Shown here piece after piece: positions 7,261 to 14,666 of a DNA stretch of 40,640 bases. This stretch comes from an uncultured Acetobacteraceae bacterium. Its GTDB lineage: Bacteria; Pseudomonadota; Alphaproteobacteria; Acetobacterales; Acetobacteraceae. Where the stretch lies: the NCBI GenBank assembly GCA_937873175.1, contig CALMVT010000351.1:1-40640 (forward strand), read 5' to 3'. Each line of letters starts with the position of its first letter. The stretch's first letter is position 1. Under the pieces are notes generated by a model. It saw only the letters and a list, made by a program, of their open reading frames with translations. It had not been told where the DNA came from and ran no database searches. The translations under genes were made by a program, and so were the position numbers.

Positions 7261-8691
7261 TCACGATTTCGTATCGTTTTCAGACGGACCCGGCCGGTTT
7301 CCAACCGCGTAAAGCGAAGCTTCGGAGAAGATGCGCTCCGCATGGCCGTTCCATGCGCCGTGGTAGCGCGAAAGCCAGTGCTCGGCCTGGGTCGGCCCGC
7401 CTTCCACCATCGGTTCCAATGGGGCGAGAAAGGCTGTCTCGTCCTCGCCGGCGGCATCGTGCCGGGCGCGGGCGCGCAGGCCGTCCCGCGCGATGCCCAC
7501 CATGTCCCGCGCCAGGTCCCGCGCCGTACCGTCGGCCCAGGGCGCATCGAGGGCGAGCCGGGGCACCGCGGCGCGAAGCGCCTGATACGCTGCCCATGGA
7601 TGCCTGCGAACCAGCGCGTCGGCCGCCGCCAAGGCGGCGTCGTCATACAGGATGCCCACCCACAGGGCGCTCTGCGCCACCATCATGTCCGGCCGGCCCG
7701 CGTCGGCGCCGCGCATTTCCAGGAAGCGCTTGACCCTGACATCGGTGAAAGCCGTCGTCATGTGGTCAGCGAAGTCGCCCACCGTGGCGCGGCCGTTGCC
7801 GATATGGGGACGGCGCCCGGCCATGTACTCGCGGAACGACTCGCCCGCCACGTCCTTGTAGGCGCCTTGGTGCTCGATGAAGTACATGGGCACGTCGAGC
7901 AGCCACTCGACGTAGCGCTCAAAGCCGAAATCCTCCTCGAACATGACGGCCGGCATGCCGGACCGGTCGGCGTCCGTGTCCGTCCAAACCCGGGCGCGGC
8001 TCGACAGGAAGCCGCTCGGCTTGCCGTCCACGAAAGGCGAGTTGGCGAACAACGCGGTGGCCACCGGCTGCAGCGCCAGCGACACGCGCAGCTTGCGGGC
8101 CATGTCGGCCTCGGAGGAATAATCCAGGTTCACCTGCACGGTGCAGGTTCGCTGCATCATATCGAGGCCAAGCTGCCCGACCAACGGCATGTAGCGCCGC
8201 ATGATGGCGTAGCGGCCCTTCGGCATCCACGGCATGTCGGCCCGGCCGAGCGTCGGGTGGTGCCCCAACGGCGCGAAGCCGATGCCGAGCGGGGCCGCGG
8301 CCGCGCGCACCGCCTCGATGTGGGCCGCAAGCTCGTCCCGTGTTTCGTGCAGGTCACGCAGCATGCCGCCGGACAGCTCGAACTGCCCGGCCGGCTCCAA
8401 TGAAACGGAGGCGCTTCCGTGTACCCCCTGCCCTTTCAAGCCGATCGGGGCGCCATGCTCCAGAATGAGCTGCCATCCTTCGGGGTCGGCCGCAGCCAAG
8501 CCCTGCAGCACCGCGCGGATGCCGTCAGGCTCATACGGTGGGGGCCGGAGGTTCGACGCCACGAAGCCGAACTTCTCGTGCTCCGTGCCGATGCGGTACT
8601 CCGACCGCGGCTTGCATCCGGCGGCGATGTAGTCCGCCAACTGCTGGATCGAGCCGATCGGCGTCGTGTCGGCGTCCCCGGGATTGGACAT
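7261..8691 (-). CDS. gshA: Glutamate-cysteine ligase (GCS2, plant/alphaproteobacterial type)
   Basis: 476 residues. It makes gamma-glutamylcysteine from glutamate and cysteine with ATP, the first step of glutathione synthesis, in the cytoplasm. The ATP/Mg-binding start EYRIGTEHEKFGF (residues 31-43), the GxxQVNLDYSSEADM-like region (MMQRTCTVQVNLDYSSE), LFANSPFVDGKPSGFLSSRA and WTDTDADRSGM are family hallmarks of the class found in plants and alphaproteobacteria, distinct from E. coli GshA. The start is ATG 8691, with GAAGGA 12 bases upstream, somewhat far. The gene follows argB after 80 bases on the same strand. gshB is not in the window. Confidence 0.93.
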   Translation of the reverse strand: MSNPGDADTTPIGSIQQLADYIAAGCKPRSEYRIGTEHEKFGFVASNLRPPPYEPDGIRAVLQGLAAADPEGWQLILEHGAPIGLKGQGVHGSASVSLEPAGQFELSGGMLRDLHETRDELAAHIEAVRAAAAPLGIGFAPLGHHPTLGRADMPWMPKGRYAIMRRYMPLVGQLGLDMMQRTCTVQVNLDYSSEADMARKLRVSLALQPVATALFANSPFVDGKPSGFLSSRARVWTDTDADRSGMPAVMFEEDFGFERYVEWLLDVPMYFIEHQGAYKDVAGESFREYMAGRRPHIGNGRATVGDFADHMTTAFTDVRVKRFLEMRGADAGRPDMMVAQSALWVGILYDDAALAAADALVRRHPWAAYQALRAAVPRLALDAPWADGTARDLARDMVGIARDGLRARARHDAAGEDETAFLAPLEPMVEGGPTQAEHWLSRYHGAWNGHAERIFSEASLYAVGNRPGPSENDTKS

Positions 8692-8771
8692 GGCGTGCGG
8701 GCATCCTTCATAGCAGGCGGCACACCAATGCCACGCGCCAGAGTTGTCAAGCGCGGCTCGGCATTCGGCTG

Positions 8772-9674
8772 TTACGCCCTGATCAGGGTACCGATGCCGC
8801 CTTCGGTAAAGAGTTCCAGCAGGCAGGCATGCCCCATGCGGCCATCCAGGATCACCGCGCCGCGCACGCCCTTGCGGACGGCCTCGACGCAGTTCTCGAC
8901 CTTGGGGATCATGCCGCCCGAAATCATGCCGCTCGCGATGCCCGCCTCGACCTCGGCCACCGTCATGTCCGGGACCAACTGGCGATTTGCGTCCAGCACG
9001 CCCGCCACGTCCGTCAGCATCAGCAGCCGCTGCGCGCCCAACGCGCCGGCGACGGCGCCGGCCACGGTGTCGGCGTTGATGTTGTAGGTTTGGCCATCCT
9101 CGCCCATGGCGACGGGCGCGATCACCGGGATCAGCCCGGCGCCGGTCAGCGCGTGGATCACCCGGACATCCACGCTTTCCGGCTCGCCGACGAAGCCCAG
9201 GTCCAGCGCGCGCTCGATGTGGCTGTCCGGGTCGCGCACCGTGCGGGTCAGCTTGCGGGCGCGAATCAGGCCGCCATCCTTGCCGCAGATGCCCACGGCC
9301 AAGGCGCCCGCGATGTTGATCAGCCCGGCGATGTGCTTGTTCACCGTGCCGGCCAGCACCATCTCGACCACTTCCACCATCGAGGCGTCGGTGACCCGCA
9401 GCCCGTCCACGAAGTGGGACGGGATCGCCAGGCGTTCCAGCATCGCGTTGATCTGCGGCCCGCCGCCGTGCACCACCACCGGGTTCACGCCCACCTGTTT
9501 GAGCAGCGCGATGTCGCGGCCGAATTGCGCGGCCAAGGTCTGGTCGCCCATAGCGTGGCCGCCGTACTTGACCACCACCGTGATGCCGGCGTAGCGGCGC
9601 AGGTAGGGCAACGCCTGGACCAGGATGTCCGCCCGGTCGGCGGCGGCCTGCAGTTGCTCGCGGGTGAGTGCCAT
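8772..9674 (-). CDS. argB: Acetylglutamate kinase
   Basis: 300 residues, normal for the family. It phosphorylates N-acetylglutamate in arginine synthesis. The ATP-binding glycine motif KYGGHAM (residues 36-42) and the substrate loop VVHGGGPQI (67-75) are clear, as are VGICGKDGG and the C-terminal [19 protein letters not shown] region. The N-terminal helix [20 protein letters not shown] is the extension that mediates hexamer formation and arginine inhibition in such enzymes (family knowledge), so feedback inhibition is likely. The ATG at 9674 has AGGGAA upstream. It follows engB after 32 bases, an order seen in other alphaproteobacteria. Confidence 0.97.
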   Translation of the reverse strand: MALTREQLQAAADRADILVQALPYLRRYAGITVVVKYGGHAMGDQTLAAQFGRDIALLKQVGVNPVVVHGGGPQINAMLERLAIPSHFVDGLRVTDASMVEVVEMVLAGTVNKHIAGLINIAGALAVGICGKDGGLIRARKLTRTVRDPDSHIERALDLGFVGEPESVDVRVIHALTGAGLIPVIAPVAMGEDGQTYNINADTVAGAVAGALGAQRLLMLTDVAGVLDANRQLVPDMTVAEVEAGIASGMISGGMIPKVENCVEAVRKGVRGAVILDGRMGHACLLELFTEGGIGTLIRA

Positions 9675-9706
9675 GCGGGTTCCCTACCGGGGCGGCCCGC
9701 GTTTGG

Positions 9707-10408
9707 TCAAGCCGGCAATCCCAGGCCCGCAAGCTCGGCCCGCAGCACGTCCATACCCAATCCGCTCTCGCCGCTGGTGGTGAACAGCTCCGGATAAGCG
9801 GCTGGATGCTTCCGGATCAGGGCAGAAACCTCCTCCTGCTTGCGGGCAAGCGGCCCGGGCTTGACGCCGTCCGCCTTGGTGAGCACGAATTGGTAAGTCA
9901 CCGCCGCCCGGTCCAGCAGATCCATCACCGCAAGGTCCGACGCCTTGATCTCGATCCGGCCGTCCAGCAACAGGACGACCCGGCGCAGGGTGGGCCGGCC
10001 GCGGAGGTACTCGAACATCAGCCCCTGCCAATCCTCCTTGATCTCCTTCGCCGCCCGGGCATAGCCGTAGCCCGGCATGTCCACGAGCGTCAGCCGCCCG
10101 CCGAGATCGAAGAAGTTGAGCTGGCGGGTGCGCCCTGGCGTGTTGGAAGCCCGCGCCAGCGACTTGCGCCCGGTCAAGGCGTTCACCAACGTTGATTTCC
10201 CGACGTTGGACCGCCCGGCGAACGCAACCTCTGGCAAGCCAGGCTCGGGCAACTGGTCCAGGCGTTGCGCGGCGTAGAAGAACCGGCACTCGGCCGCGAA
10301 CAGCAGCCGCCCGGCCTCAATCTGCTCCGGGCTGGGCGGAGGCAGCCCGCCAGTTAGGACTGCGCCATCCGCGGGACCGTGAGCCGGGTCTGGCGCATGA
10401 TCATCCAT
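9707..10408 (-). CDS. engB: Ribosome biogenesis GTPase EngB (YsxC/YihA)
   Basis: 233 residues from ATG 10408. It is a small GTPase needed for assembly of the large ribosomal subunit. The G1 loop GRSNVGKST (residues 65-73), the G2 area NTPGRTRQLNFF, G3 DMPGYGYA (110-117) and G4 TKAD (177-180) are intact. The first 25 residues are acidic and proline-rich and lack a counterpart in shorter homologues. The start codon lies 55 bases inside the end of yidC in another frame; no better start is found downstream before the conserved EQIEAGRLLF. The overlap suggests translational coupling to yidC. Confidence 0.95.
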   Translation of the reverse strand: MDDHAPDPAHGPADGAVLTGGLPPPSPEQIEAGRLLFAAECRFFYAAQRLDQLPEPGLPEVAFAGRSNVGKSTLVNALTGRKSLARASNTPGRTRQLNFFDLGGRLTLVDMPGYGYARAAKEIKEDWQGLMFEYLRGRPTLRRVVLLLDGRIEIKASDLAVMDLLDRAAVTYQFVLTKADGVKPGPLARKQEEVSALIRKHPAAYPELFTTSGESGLGMDVLRAELAGLGLPA

Positions 10409-12087
10409 TGCTGCGCGATCGTGAGAAGATTGTTCCAACTCCAGTAAATCACCAGCCCGGCGGGAAAGCTTGCCAGCATGAAGGTAAAGATGATCGGCAT
10501 GTACTGAAAGAGCCGGGCCTGCACCGGGTCCGGCGGCGGCGGGTTGAGCTTCTGCTGCAGAAACATGGTGACGCCCATGATGAGCGGCCAAGCGCCCAGG
10601 TGCAGCAGGTGCGAATAGGCGGCGGGGTCGAACGGGAGCAGGCCGAACAGGTTGAACACGTTGGTCGGATCAACCGCAGACAGGTCATGAATCCATCCGA
10701 AGAACGGCGCGTGCCGCATTTCGATCGTGACGAAGATTACCTTATAAAGCGAAAAGAATACCGGGATCTGCACCAGGATCGGCAGACACCCGCTGGCCGG
10801 GTTGACCTTCTCCGACTTATACAAGCCCATGATCTCGCCCTGCATCTTGGCAGGGTCTTCCTTGAGGCGCTCGCGTATCTCCTGCATCTTCGGGCCGAGC
10901 AGCTTCATCTTGCTCATCGACTTGTAGGACTTGTTGGCCAGCGGGAAGAACACGGCCTTGGCAAACACCGTGAAGATTAGGATCGCCACGCCGAAGTTGC
11001 CGGTCAGCTTGAACAGCCAGTCCAGGGCATAGAAGATCGGCTTGGTCAGGAAATAGAACCAGCCAAAGTCGATCGCCTTATCGAAGTTCGGTATGCCCAG
11101 CTCGCTTTCGTAGCGGTCGAGGAGCTGCACCACCTTGGCGCCGGCGAACAGGCGCGTTGTGCTGCTGCCCACGGCACCGGGTCCGACCGCCAGCGGGTCT
11201 TTCGACACGAAGTCAGCCTGATACCGGTCGCCGTTGTTCTCCGTCAGGTGGCGGAAACTCGCGATTACCGGCACGGTTTGGTCAGGGATGAGCGCCGTAA
11301 GCCAATACTTGTCGGTGATCCCGGCCCAGCCACCCGTGGTCGGCACGTCGAGCGAGGGACCGTGCGTCTTGTTGCTCTCGCTTTTCACCTTGTCGTAGGT
11401 TTGTTCCTGCAAGCGTCCGCCCAGCACGCCCAGTAGGCCCTCATGCAGGATGTAGTAGCCTGCCGTCGTCGGCGTGTAATCGCGGCGGATGCGGGACCAA
11501 GGGTGCACGCTGATCGCGGCCGCCCCGGTGTTGCGCACGCGCTGCTCCGCCGTGAACAGGTAGTTGGCATCGACCGACAAGGCGATCTCGAACACCTGTC
11601 CGGCCCCGTTGTCCCAGGACAGCGTGACCGGGCTGGCCACCGTCAACTCGGGCGCGGATGCGGTCCACTGAGCGTCGAGGTCGGGGACCTTCGCATCCGG
11701 GCTGTCCGCCGTCCAGCCGAACTGCACGTAGTAGGGCTGCGGATCAGCGCGCGGCTCCAGCAAGCGCACCAAAGGCGAGTCCGGGTTAACCTGCTCGTGA
11801 TAGTCGCGCAGCACCAAGTCATCCAGCCGGGCGCCGAGCAGGTTGATGCTGCCCTCGACGCGGGGCGCCGAAATTCTCAAACGCGGCACGTCGCGCGGCG
11901 GCGGGACGGCCATGGGCTGAGTGCCAGGGGCGGCGACATCTCCGGTGGGACGGGGCGCCAGTTCGGTTGGCGTGGCTTGCGTAGCCTGTTGAACCCGTTG
12001 AGGCGCCGGCTTCGGCAGCAGCAACTGAAAACCCAACAAAATTGCGATCGAGATCGCAATCGCGAGGAGAAGGCGTTTTTGGTCCAT
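10354..12087 (-). CDS. yidC: Membrane protein insertase YidC
   Basis: 577 residues. It inserts and folds inner-membrane proteins with or without Sec. The N-terminal TM segment (residues about 5-22, KRLLLAIAISIAILLGFQLL), a Pro/Ala/Thr-rich linker, a large periplasmic beta domain (about 60-330) and the conserved five-helix core follow the gamma/alphaproteobacterial plan. The core carries LIFTVFAKAVFFPLANKSY, the cytoplasmic hairpin MQEIRERLKEDPAKMQGEIM and GCLPILVQIPVFFSLYKV. The hydrophilic-groove Arg is likely in the FAKAVFFPL area neighbourhood, which I cannot pin down. The ATG at 12087 lies 10 bases after the yidD stop, and has no strong ribosome-binding site, so coupling to yidD is likely. 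Confidence 0.97.
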   Translation of the reverse strand: MDQKRLLLAIAISIAILLGFQLLLPKPAPQRVQQATQATPTELAPRPTGDVAAPGTQPMAVPPPRDVPRLRISAPRVEGSINLLGARLDDLVLRDYHEQVNPDSPLVRLLEPRADPQPYYVQFGWTADSPDAKVPDLDAQWTASAPELTVASPVTLSWDNGAGQVFEIALSVDANYLFTAEQRVRNTGAAAISVHPWSRIRRDYTPTTAGYYILHEGLLGVLGGRLQEQTYDKVKSESNKTHGPSLDVPTTGGWAGITDKYWLTALIPDQTVPVIASFRHLTENNGDRYQADFVSKDPLAVGPGAVGSSTTRLFAGAKVVQLLDRYESELGIPNFDKAIDFGWFYFLTKPIFYALDWLFKLTGNFGVAILIFTVFAKAVFFPLANKSYKSMSKMKLLGPKMQEIRERLKEDPAKMQGEIMGLYKSEKVNPASGCLPILVQIPVFFSLYKVIFVTIEMRHAPFFGWIHDLSAVDPTNVFNLFGLLPFDPAAYSHLLHLGAWPLIMGVTMFLQQKLNPPPPDPVQARLFQYMPIIFTFMLASFPAGLVIYWSWNNLLTIAQQWMIMRQTRLTVPRMAQS

Positions 12088-12097
12088 AGGAAGGCCG

Positions 12098-12331
12098 TCA
12101 CTTTCCGAAGCAAGGGCAGGAAGGCACCGGGTCAAGGCCGCCGTCGCACCAGGGATTGCAGCGCAGCACCCGCCGCGCGGTCATGAAGGCACCGGCCGCG
12201 GCGCCATGGCGCCGCAAGGCTTCAACTGCATAGGCGCTGCAGGTCGGCTCAAAACGGCAATGGGCGCCGATGAACGGGCGCAGCGTCCATTGGTAGACCC
12301 GGATGCAGCCAACCAAGATCTGCGCGATCAA
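12098..12331 (-). CDS. yidD: Membrane protein insertion efficiency factor YidD
   Basis: 77 residues. A small amphipathic protein at the inner membrane that aids YidC-dependent insertion. The core RVYQWTLRPFIGAHCRFEPTC (cut here by one residue at each side of the motif) and the spaced SAYAVEALRRHGA and RVLRCNPWCDGGLDPVP show the three conserved cysteine zones of the UPF0161 family. The start is TTG at 12331, whose TTGA overlaps the TGA stop of rnpA by four bases; no ATG is available in frame before the conserved region. It sits exactly between rnpA and yidC, the usual place. Confidence 0.93.
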   Translation of the reverse strand: MIAQILVGCIRVYQWTLRPFIGAHCRFEPTCSAYAVEALRRHGAAAGAFMTARRVLRCNPWCDGGLDPVPSCPCFGK

Positions 12332-12681
12332 AACACTCCTGCCTTGTTGAGCGCCCGCCGCAGGTCATCCAACAGCAGGGCAAAAGGCCGGGACCGCGTT
12401 GCGTCGCGCCCGACCAGCACGAGATCTACGCCGCAGACCGGATTTTCACGCACGAACAATCGGGCGGCTTCCCGCAGGCGCCGTCTGGTTCGGTTGCGGA
12501 CCACGGCGTTGCCAACCTTTTTGGTGACGGTGAAGCCGATCCGCGCCGGCCCGTCATCCCCGCGGGACAAGGCTTGCAGCGCTAGGGCATGCACCGACGC
12601 CCTTCGTCCCTTGCCGGCGACCCGCAGGAACTCGGCCCGGCGTTTCAGGCGCTCCGGCGGCTTGGCAAGCTCCGGCGGCAT
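12328..12681 (-). CDS. rnpA: Ribonuclease P protein component
   Basis: 117 residues from ATG 12681. It binds the RNase P RNA and helps in 5' processing of tRNA precursors. The family signature VGNAVVRNRTRRRLREAAR is present, as are KRRAEFLRV near the N-terminus and DLVLVGRDAT. The protein is very basic. The start lies 16 bases after the rpmH stop. Longer upstream reading would overlap rpmH, so ATG 12681 is the sensible start. The 3' end overlaps yidD by four bases. Confidence 0.94.
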   Translation of the reverse strand: MPPELAKPPERLKRRAEFLRVAGKGRRASVHALALQALSRGDDGPARIGFTVTKKVGNAVVRNRTRRRLREAARLFVRENPVCGVDLVLVGRDATRSRPFALLLDDLRRALNKAGVF

Positions 12682-12697
12682 CGCCGCATTGGCCGCG

Positions 12698-12832
12698 TCA
12701 GGCTGACAGGCGCTTGCGGCCCTTGGCGCGGCGGTTCGCCAGGACCTTGCGCCCACCCACGGTGGACATCCGGGCACGGAAGCCGTGACGGCGCTTGCGG
12801 ACCAGCTTGGACGGTTGATACGTGCGCTTCAC
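12698..12832 (-). CDS. rpmH: 50S ribosomal protein L34
   Basis: 44 residues, the standard length of bacterial L34. It reads [20 protein letters not shown] and continues with [24 protein letters not shown], virtually the consensus. The start codon is GTG at 12832 rather than ATG; the reading N-terminal to it (which contains a Pro/Cys-rich stretch) does not belong to L34. CGGAG lies just upstream. It is the first gene of the rpmH-rnpA-yidD-yidC-engB-argB-gshA run and has a good promoter about 115 bases upstream. Confidence 0.97.
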   Translation of the reverse strand: MKRTYQPSKLVRKRRHGFRARMSTVGGRKVLANRRAKGRKRLSA

Positions 12833-12945
12833 GGTGAACTCCGATTTCGGTGGCGCGGCTGCGAGCCAAGGCGGGCACGCCGCTCGGCAACCGGACAACA
12901 AGCAATGCGGGCAGCCTAGCCCGGCGTTTCAATGGCAGAGGCGGC

Positions 12946-12974
12946 TTATAATTGGTTGCTACCGGCCAAGTCAA
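12946..12974 (-). promoter_or_regulatory. Promoter of the rpmH operon
   Basis: On the minus strand TTGACT (12969-12974) is followed by a 17-base spacer and TTATAA (12946-12951). Both hexamers match the sigma70 consensus at five and four or more positions with ideal spacing. Transcription would start near 12939, giving a 5' leader of about 105 bases before rpmH. No DnaA-box cluster or dnaA gene accompanies it, unlike in many bacteria where rpmH lies by the origin. Confidence 0.75.
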
Positions 12975-12996
12975 TGCAAGCCGGGTCGCGGAACTC

Positions 12997-13026
12997 TTGA
13001 ATGGAAACGCGATTGGCGTCCATACA
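12997..13026 (+). promoter_or_regulatory. Candidate promoter of the HisKA-like membrane protein
   Basis: TTGAAT (12997-13002) and CATACA (13021-13026) are 18 bases apart. The -10 element ends only five bases before the ATG at 13032, so a transcript from here would be leaderless or nearly so. That fits the absence of any Shine-Dalgarno before this gene. The evidence is a pattern match only. Confidence 0.35.
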
Positions 13027-13031
13027 GCGCA

Positions 13032-13490
13032 ATGATCCCGCCCCGCGTGCTCATCCCACTGGTCGGTGCCGCCTCCGCCTTTGGCGCGTCGGGCGTGGTG
13101 CTGGCGCTGATGGGCGTGGGCGCGCCGTTCCTCCTTGCGGCGCTGGGCGCATCGGTTTGCGTGGGCCTTGTCCTTTGCGGCCTGGTGCCGGCGGCAACCA
13201 CGCCGCCGGGCCACGCCGCCGCGCAGAACCGCATCGATGCGATCGAGGCGGGCGTCGCCAGCCTTCGGCACGACCTGCGCGGCGCGCTGTCCCCGGCACT
13301 GATCCTTTCGGACCGTTTGGTCGCCAGCACCGACCCTGCCATCCGAAAGGCGGGCGAAGCCGTGGTGCGGTCGATCGAACAAGCGTCGGCGCTCATCGCG
13401 GCCTCCAAAACGCTGGAGTCGCCCGGCGACGGCGCGGCACGCCCACCCTCTGAGCCTGCCGGGCCGGCGGCACGGCAGGGCGGTCCATAA
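13032..13490 (+). CDS. Small membrane protein with a HisKA-like helix
   Basis: 152 residues. Residues about 5-30 (LIPLVGAASAFGASGVVLALM) and 33-56 (APFLLAALGASVCVGLVLCGLV) form a TM hairpin. After a short linker, residues about 68-122 form a helix whose centre reads SLRHDLRGALSPALILSDRL, then ADPAIRKAGEAVVRSIEQA-like sequence. HDLRGALSP resembles the H-box of histidine-kinase dimerisation (HisKA) domains, with a His at the expected place. No ATP-binding (HATPase) domain follows: the tail is short, Ala/Pro/Gly-rich and ends. It could be a stand-alone phosphotransfer or decoy domain, or only a helical look-alike. The start ATG 13032 is chosen because the hydrophobic segment begins at once; there is no ribosome-binding site. 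It is convergent with rodA, 11 bases away. Confidence 0.6.
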   Translation: MIPPRVLIPLVGAASAFGASGVVLALMGVGAPFLLAALGASVCVGLVLCGLVPAATTPPGHAAAQNRIDAIEAGVASLRHDLRGALSPALILSDRLVASTDPAIRKAGEAVVRSIEQASALIAASKTLESPGDGAARPPSEPAGPAARQGGP

Positions 13491-13501
13491 CCGGCGGGGG
13501 G

Positions 13502-14650
13502 TCAGCCACCCCGCTTCGCGGCGAACTCCACATCACGGTGGACGTGCACGGACATCAGCAAGCCGAAGCCGAACATCGCCATCAGCATGGCCGACCCGCC
13601 ATGTGAAACCAGCGGCAGCGGCACGCCGCCCACCGGGATCGCGCCGAGCACCATGGCGAGGTTCACGAACGCATACATAAAGAAGTTGGTCGAAATGCCG
13701 AGCGCCAGGAGCCGCCCGTAGCGATGCCGGCAGCGGAGCGCGATCAGCATGCCCGCGCACACGATGCAGGCCAGCAGCCCCAGCACCGCGAGGCCGCCCA
13801 CCAGACCGAACTCCTCGGCCAGCGTCGTGAAGATGAAGTCGGTCTGCTTCTCCGGCAGGAAGTCGAGCTGCCCCTGCGTGCCTTGCAGGAACCCCTTGCC
13901 CCACAGGCCGCCGGACCCCATCGCGATCTTGGATTGGATGATGTTGTAGCCGGCGCCCAAGGGGTCGCTTTCGGGGTTGAGGAAGGTGGTGATGCGGGTG
14001 CGCTGGTAGTCGTGCATGTGGTCGAACGCGAACCGCGCGGCGAACGGCGTCGGCAACAGGGCCAAGACAACTGTCCACCAGCGGAGACCCGCCGCCAGGA
14101 ACATCGCCGCGCCGACCAGCCCCACGATCACCGCGGTGCCCAGGTTGGGTTCCTTGAGGATCAGGCCCACCGGCAGCGCGACCAGCAGGGCCGGCAGCAG
14201 CAGGAACAAGGGGTTGCCCATCTGTGCCCAGCTTGCCCGGCGGAACCACGCCGCAAGCGCCATGACCAGCCCGATCTTGGCAAGCTCGCTCGGCTGCACC
14301 TGCAAGCCACCCAGCTCAAGCCAGCGCTGCGCCCCCTTGCCGACATGGCCGATCCGCAGCACCAGGACCAGCAGCCCGATGGACACGCCGTACACGGGCC
14401 AGGACAGCCGGGCGACCCAGCGGATGTCGATCAGCCCAATGCCCAGCATCATGGCTAGCCCGACGCCGAAGCGCAGAAGGTGGCGGGACGCATAAGGCTC
14501 CGGCGCGCCGCCGGCGGCGGAGTACAACGCGACGTAGCCAACCCCCGCCAAGGCGCAGAGCAGCAGCACAAGCCCCCAGTTGATCCGCCATAGCTTGGCC
14601 AGGACGCCAAAGGACGGCTCCGCCCGGATCAGCCGTCGCTGCGCGGTCAC
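13502..14650 (-). CDS. rodA: Peptidoglycan glycosyltransferase RodA (SEDS)
   Basis: 382 residues with about ten TM helices. It polymerises lipid II for lateral wall growth together with PBP2. SEDS-family motifs are visible: GKGAQRWLELGGLQVQPSEL (residues 104-123), ITTFLNPESDPLGAGYNIIQ (about 220-239), QLDFLPEKQTDFIFTTLAEE (261-280, with Asp263 matching the catalytically important Asp of E. coli RodA) and PLPLVSHGGSAM near the C-terminus. The usual QPDLGT loop reads KEPNLGT (residues 166-172), with Asn where Asp is common. It is the last gene of the mre-mrd operon, 16 bases after mrdA. Confidence 0.95.
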   Translation of the reverse strand: MTAQRRLIRAEPSFGVLAKLWRINWGLVLLLCALAGVGYVALYSAAGGAPEPYASRHLLRFGVGLAMMLGIGLIDIRWVARLSWPVYGVSIGLLVLVLRIGHVGKGAQRWLELGGLQVQPSELAKIGLVMALAAWFRRASWAQMGNPLFLLLPALLVALPVGLILKEPNLGTAVIVGLVGAAMFLAAGLRWWTVVLALLPTPFAARFAFDHMHDYQRTRITTFLNPESDPLGAGYNIIQSKIAMGSGGLWGKGFLQGTQGQLDFLPEKQTDFIFTTLAEEFGLVGGLAVLGLLACIVCAGMLIALRCRHRYGRLLALGISTNFFMYAFVNLAMVLGAIPVGGVPLPLVSHGGSAMLMAMFGFGLLMSVHVHRDVEFAAKRGG

Positions 14651-14666
14651 GATCGCCCCTTTGCGA

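Noticed and set aside
7197-7646. N-terminal extension of the BTAD regulator
   Set aside because: The extra 150 codons would overlap gshA in another frame and look like antisense-style Arg/Pro sequence; the domains begin after ATG 7196.
8692-9732. N-terminal extension of gshA into argB
   Set aside because: The upstream residues are the out-of-frame reading of argB; the conserved ligase sequence begins shortly after ATG 8691.
12833-13031. Possible replication origin beside rpmH
   Set aside because: rpmH is often near oriC, but I see no DnaA-box cluster, no AT-rich unwinding region and no dnaA or gidA here.
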